Source: CAVSUR01 sp963846005
GTDB taxonomy: Bacteria > Actinomycetota > Actinomycetes > Streptosporangiales > Streptosporangiaceae
DNA: 64,000 nt
Assembly (NCBI GenBank): GCA_963846005.1
Contig: CAWJUH010000004.1
Span: forward strand, 248,001-312,000
Direction of reading: 5' to 3'
The notes beneath the pieces were generated by a model. The model was not told where the DNA came from. It saw nothing but the letters and a program-made list of their open reading frames with translations, and made no database searches. The position numbers and the translations under genes were made by a program. This document shows positions 60,438 through 64,000 of this stretch, piece after piece. Position 1 is the stretch's first letter, and every line of letters starts with the position of its first letter.

Positions 60438-61973
60438 GTGACTGCTGCCGTGGAGGCAAACGAGGCGATGCGGCGCATCTTCTGGCGGCACCGCTGGATG
60501 TTGCTGGTCCTGACGGTGCTGCCGGTGCTGGCGCTGGCCCCGTACCTGCTGACCCGGCCGGTCACCTACGCCGCGACCGCGAGCGTCCAGGCCCAGTCCG
60601 CCGAGCCCCAGGCGGACACCCAGGTAACGGCGATCTTGAGCCAGGTGACCGCCGTCGCGACCAGCCCTTCGCTGGTGCAGGCGGCGCTGCGCACCACCGG
60701 GGTCAGCGCCAGCGCCCTGACGGTATCCCGGCACGACATCACGGTCAGCTCGCTCGGCACGTCCGCGGTGGTCACGCTGACCGTCACCAACCCCGATCCG
60801 CAGGCGGCGATCCAGCTCGGCCGGGCGATCGCCAACCTGGTCGTGGCCAAGCTCAACGGGCTCGGCACCCAGACCAGCCAGGAACTGACCTCGCTGAATT
60901 CGCAGCGCGGCCAGCTCAACGCAGCCAAGCAGAAGCTGCTCAAGCAGCTCGCCGACACCAGGCTGCCGGGCACCAGCGCCCCGGTCCAGTCACTGATCGC
61001 CCAGCTCAACACGGTGGGCAACCAGCTGACCGCGAACGCCGCGGCCGTGCAGCAGGTGCTGGCCAGCAGCACGGTGAACGAGGGCGCGGGAGTGATCAGC
61101 GCCCCCGAATACGCGATCTCCCAGTCCCGGCATGTCGCCTCGTACTGCGCGCTGGCGGCCCTGCTCGGCCTGGTGATCGGGCTGCTCATCGCCACGATCC
61201 GCGAGCTGTCCCGGCCGACGCTGGCCGATCCCGGGACAGCCGCCCGCGAGCTCAGCCTGGTCCTGCTCGGCGATGCCGAGGTCAGCAAGCACGGCGAGGT
61301 GAGCGCGAACCTGGAGCTGGCCACCCGGCTCGACCTGTCCGCGCACCGGCTCGGCGCGCGGACGCTCGTGCTCACCGGCCCGGTTCCGGCCGCCCAGCTC
61401 ACCGGGCTGGCGGCCTGCCTCAACCGCAGCCTGCAACTGGCGGCCGGGGCACCCGATGACGAATTCGCATCCCGCGGGGGGACCCGGGTGCCGGGCATCG
61501 CCTCGCTGACCGCGCACGTCCCGGGCGGCGAAGCCAGGACCCCCTCCGGTGCCCTGAGCTCGGTAAGCCCGCACCTGCTGGCCAGCTCGCCGCGGGGGGA
61601 CCTGCGGGTGGCGGCGCTGCCGGATATGACCCTTCGGGCCAGGCCCGAAGAGCCCGCCCTCGTCCTGGTGCTGGCCCGGTTCTCGCCGCGGGCCACGCTC
61701 GACGAGGCCGTGGATCTCGGCGTGACCACGGGATGGCCGCTGCTTGGCGTAATCGGGATGCAGCGCATCAAGTCCGCCCGCCGGTCCGCCACCCCGCGGG
61801 TCCTGACGCTGGGCAGCGGCGCGCCGGCACAGCCGGGCGAGGAGGAGGAAGCCGCGGACGGATACGTCGCCGACGCCGACATCGGCGCCGACGACGGGGG
61901 GCCGTCCGACGAGGCAGTGGCCAACGGGGTCATGGCCGACGGCGAGAGAACGCACCTGGGGGCAACACTATGA
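60438..61973 (+). CDS. Wzz/chain-length-determinant-like polysaccharide co-polymerase
   Basis: 511 residues. TM1 lies at about 20-38 (WMLLVLTVLPVLALAPYLLT). A large outer region with coiled-coil character follows (LNSQRGQLNAAKQKLLKQLA). TM2 is at about 233-252 (YCALAALLGLVIGLLIATIR). This matches the Wzz/GumC layout. The cytoplasmic C-terminal part resembles a BY-kinase-like fold (ARTLVLTGPVPAAQLTGLAA) but has no Walker A motif. The acidic tail is disordered. GTG at 60438 with GAGATGGG upstream. It overlaps the dehydratase gene by four bases (ATGA), so both are co-expressed. Confidence 0.78.
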   Translation: MTAAVEANEAMRRIFWRHRWMLLVLTVLPVLALAPYLLTRPVTYAATASVQAQSAEPQADTQVTAILSQVTAVATSPSLVQAALRTTGVSASALTVSRHDITVSSLGTSAVVTLTVTNPDPQAAIQLGRAIANLVVAKLNGLGTQTSQELTSLNSQRGQLNAAKQKLLKQLADTRLPGTSAPVQSLIAQLNTVGNQLTANAAAVQQVLASSTVNEGAGVISAPEYAISQSRHVASYCALAALLGLVIGLLIATIRELSRPTLADPGTAARELSLVLLGDAEVSKHGEVSANLELATRLDLSAHRLGARTLVLTGPVPAAQLTGLAACLNRSLQLAAGAPDDEFASRGGTRVPGIASLTAHVPGGEARTPSGALSSVSPHLLASSPRGDLRVAALPDMTLRARPEEPALVLVLARFSPRATLDEAVDLGVTTGWPLLGVIGMQRIKSARRSATPRVLTLGSGAPAQPGEEEEAADGYVADADIGADDGGPSDEAVANGVMADGERTHLGATL

Positions 61974-63505
61974 GCCAGCTCAAGACGGCACGGGGGATCA
62001 GTCAAGACCGCCGGCGGCCGGCGCCGTGGGCGCGGGACCGCTCCCGGCCCGACCAGCCGGGCCTGCGCACCCTGATCGTCGGCGGCGGCGCTGCCGCGCG
62101 CACGCTGATCCGCGACCTGCGCCGCTCGCCGGACTACGGGCTGCGGCCGGTGGCCTGCCTCGACGACGACGCCCGGGTCAGGTCGGTGTCCGGGATCCCG
62201 GTTCTCGGCGGGCTGCCCGAGCTGCAGCGCATAGTCCGTGAGCACGCCCTGGAGGCGGTCGTCGTAGCGATCCCCTCGCTGCCGGCCGAGGCTCAGAACA
62301 AGCTGATCAGGGACGCGGCGGCCACCGGGGCGCGGGTGCGCTTCCTGCCCTCGTTCCTGTCGGCGGTCGAGCGGGCCGCGCGGGCCGCGGACATGCGCAC
62401 CATCAAGCTCAGCGCGCTGCTCGGCCGCCAGGAGCGCCGGGTCCTGCAGACTCCCACCCGCGACATGCTGGCTGGCGCCCGGGTGCTGGTGACCGGCGCG
62501 GGCGGCTCCATCGGGCAGGAGCTGTGCCGCCAGATCCGCAGCTACCAGCCCGCCTCGCTGCACATGCTCGACCACGATGAGTCCAACCTGCACACGCTGC
62601 AGCTGGAACTGGACGGCGAGGCGCTGCTCAACAGTGCCGAGGTCGTCATCGCCGACATCCGCGACCGGGCCAGGATCGGGCAGGTGTTTGCCGCCGTCCG
62701 GCCCCAGGTGGTGTTCCATGCCGCCGCGCACAAGCACCTGCCGCTGCTGGAGCGCTACCCGGGCGAGGGCGTGAAGTCCAATGTCCTCGGCACCCAGCAC
62801 CTGGTGCAGGCAGCCCGGGAAAGCGGCGCCGGCCGGTTCGTGCTGATCTCCACCGACAAGGCCGCCGATCCGCGGTCGGTACTGGGCGCCACCAAGCGGC
62901 TCGCCGAGATGGTCGTGCAGGCGCACTCCGGCCAGTGCACCCAGGTGTGCTCGGTGCGCTTCGGCAACGTGCTCGGCAGCCGGGGCTCGTTCCTCACCGC
63001 GGTCGCCGAGCAGGTCAGCCGCGGCGATCCGGTCACCGTCACCGACCCGGAAGTGACCAGGTTCTTCATGACCGTGGAAGAGGCAGTGGGCCTGGTCCTG
63101 TCCGCGGCGCCGATGGCCGAGTACGGCGAGACGTTCGTGCTCGACATGGGCGAGCCGGTGCGCATCGTCGATCTGGTCCGCCGCTACGCCGAGCAGCTGC
63201 ACGTCCCTGACGTGCAGATCCGCTTTACCGGCATGCGGCCAGGCGAGAAGCTGCACGAGGCGCTGTTCGGCCAGCACGAGGAGCGCCTGCCGACCGTCAA
63301 CCCGTCCATCACCGCGGCCAGGCCGATCCGGCTGCCCGAGGATTTCACCGGGCGGCTGGACAAGCTGTACGCGGCGGCTGGGAACGGCGAGGACGAGCAG
63401 GTCCGGGCGATGCTCGATGACCTGATGCCGGAGTACACCCCGGCGCAGGCCACCCCCTCCGAACTGGCGGCGGCCATGAGCTCGCCCTACCCCGACGAGG
63501 CCTGA
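61970..63505 (+). CDS. UDP-sugar 4,6-dehydratase, PglF/CapD/WbpM-like
   Basis: 511 residues. A first nucleotide-binding-like domain (LRTLIVGGGAAARTLIRDLR) precedes an SDR domain with VTGAGGSIGQEL (175-182). The catalytic block is VLISTDKAADPRSVLGATKR. In this family Met replaces the usual Tyr in that region; here the residue is Leu. RFTGMRPGEKLHEALF and FRFGNVLGS-type blocks complete the match. Unlike PglF it lacks the N-terminal membrane helices and should be soluble. It would make a 4-keto-6-deoxy intermediate from UDP-GlcNAc, a precursor of amino sugars that the nearby formyltransferase could modify. Confidence 0.87.
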   Translation: MSQLKTARGISQDRRRPAPWARDRSRPDQPGLRTLIVGGGAAARTLIRDLRRSPDYGLRPVACLDDDARVRSVSGIPVLGGLPELQRIVREHALEAVVVAIPSLPAEAQNKLIRDAAATGARVRFLPSFLSAVERAARAADMRTIKLSALLGRQERRVLQTPTRDMLAGARVLVTGAGGSIGQELCRQIRSYQPASLHMLDHDESNLHTLQLELDGEALLNSAEVVIADIRDRARIGQVFAAVRPQVVFHAAAHKHLPLLERYPGEGVKSNVLGTQHLVQAARESGAGRFVLISTDKAADPRSVLGATKRLAEMVVQAHSGQCTQVCSVRFGNVLGSRGSFLTAVAEQVSRGDPVTVTDPEVTRFFMTVEEAVGLVLSAAPMAEYGETFVLDMGEPVRIVDLVRRYAEQLHVPDVQIRFTGMRPGEKLHEALFGQHEERLPTVNPSITAARPIRLPEDFTGRLDKLYAAAGNGEDEQVRAMLDDLMPEYTPAQATPSELAAAMSSPYPDEA

Positions 63506-64000
63506 TGCGCGCGACGCTGAGCACCGCGGGCGAGCGGGTCGAGATCGCGTGCGCGCACCGCTGGCTGTCCGGCGTGCTGGCCGAGGGCCTCAGCGGTGAG
63601 CCCGCGGCGCCGGGCGGCGCCGCGGGGGTGCGGATCACGGTGCAGGACACGGCCGCCGCCTTCAGCACCGCGGGCTGGGAACTGCTCACCCGGGATGCGT
63701 GGCGGCGGCCGGGTGAGGTCATCGTGCGCAATGCCTGCTCCTCAGGCCTCGACTTGCTGGTCAGCACGACCGGGGACGCCCTGGAGGTCACCGCGCGGTG
63801 GCGGCCGGCGGCGACCGGCCGGGCGGCGGCCGCGCTGCTGCGCGCCCGCGCCCGGCTGCTGATCCGCGCCGTGCTGCTCCAGTACCCGGCGCTGTGGCAG
63901 GCCCAGCAGCGCGGCCGGGTGCCGCTGCACGCCTCGGTCTGCACGGCCGGCCCCGGCCGCGCCGTGCTCATCGCGGGCCCGGGCGGCATCGGCAAGTCGA
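63505..64000 (+). CDS. HprK-like P-loop kinase, 3' truncated by window end
   Basis: At least 165 residues. ATG at 63505 overlaps the dehydratase stop (TGATG). The visible part ends with RVPLHASVCTAGPG and a Walker A GPGGIGKS at the window edge. In HPr-kinase-like proteins of polysaccharide and peptide-modification clusters, the pattern 'LHAS...GPGGxGKS' opens the kinase domain. The N-terminal 130 residues have no known motif. The phosphorylated partner is not visible in the window. Confidence 0.7.
   Translation, partial: MRATLSTAGERVEIACAHRWLSGVLAEGLSGEPAAPGGAAGVRITVQDTAAAFSTAGWELLTRDAWRRPGEVIVRNACSSGLDLLVSTTGDALEVTARWRPAATGRAAAALLRARARLLIRAVLLQYPALWQAQQRGRVPLHASVCTAGPGRAVLIAGPGGIGKS

Overview
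The window is very GC-rich DNA with strong third-position G/C, frequent GTG and TTG starts and many GTGA/ATGA stop-start overlaps. This is typical of a filamentous actinomycete, and I would place it in or near Streptosporangiales/Streptomyces-like actinobacteria without naming a species. Chromosomal gene order at the left end (valine dehydrogenase, DUF3073, purM, purF, sterol-carrier-like protein, purL, purQ, purS) is the usual actinobacterial purine neighbourhood.

Layout. 1-10,100: branched-chain amino acid dehydrogenase (5' cut), DUF3073, and the purine genes purF-purM and purQ-purL. purS stands apart, behind an RsbW-like ATPase gene. 10,246-14,233: three-gene alpha-ketoacid dehydrogenase operon (E1 alpha, E1 beta, E2), then a Dabb protein and a FadE5-like acyl-CoA dehydrogenase. 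17,100-34,300: mixed chromosomal genes. These are an LCP cell-wall ligase with a repeat-rich, apparently frameshifted N-terminus, an O-methyltransferase, an HpcH/HpaI aldolase, a secreted propeller-like protein, an MFS transporter, a STAS protein, a protein O-mannosyltransferase, a Kef-type antiporter, a VIT transporter, a broken CocE/NonD hydrolase, and small enzymes. 34,402-38,274: an ECF sigma/anti-sigma pair running into a hydrolase remnant, then an arsenic resistance locus (arsR divergent from arsM-arsC).

38,391-50,858 is an actinomycete integrative and conjugative element (AICE) in a tRNA-Gly(CCC) gene. A 47-bp direct repeat of the tRNA 3' half marks both ends. The intact tRNA (50,814-50,887, minus) lies beside the integrase, and the displaced 3' fragment is at 38,391. 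Inside, from the integrase end: integrase, excisionase, a RepSA-type replication gene broken by two frameshifts, a zinc-ribbon peptide, a TraB/FtsK translocase, small conserved genes, and an HTH regulator-PP2C operon. At the far end are two ECF sigma factor/membrane-partner pairs that look like cargo.

51,055-64,000: two paralogous secreted beta-helix/FN3 proteins, then a cell-surface polysaccharide region. That region holds a TIM-barrel-like lipoprotein, a PIG-L deacetylase, an N-formyltransferase, a phosphoesterase lipoprotein, a Wzz-like chain-length protein, a PglF/CapD-like sugar dehydratase, and an HprK-like kinase cut by the window end.

The window is rich in short tandem repeats, several of them inside coding regions (purL, E2, LCP, STAS), and in long perfect palindromes. 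At least five single-base reading-frame breaks occur in otherwise conserved genes. They may be real decay, or residual indels in the assembly, and the sequence alone cannot separate the two.
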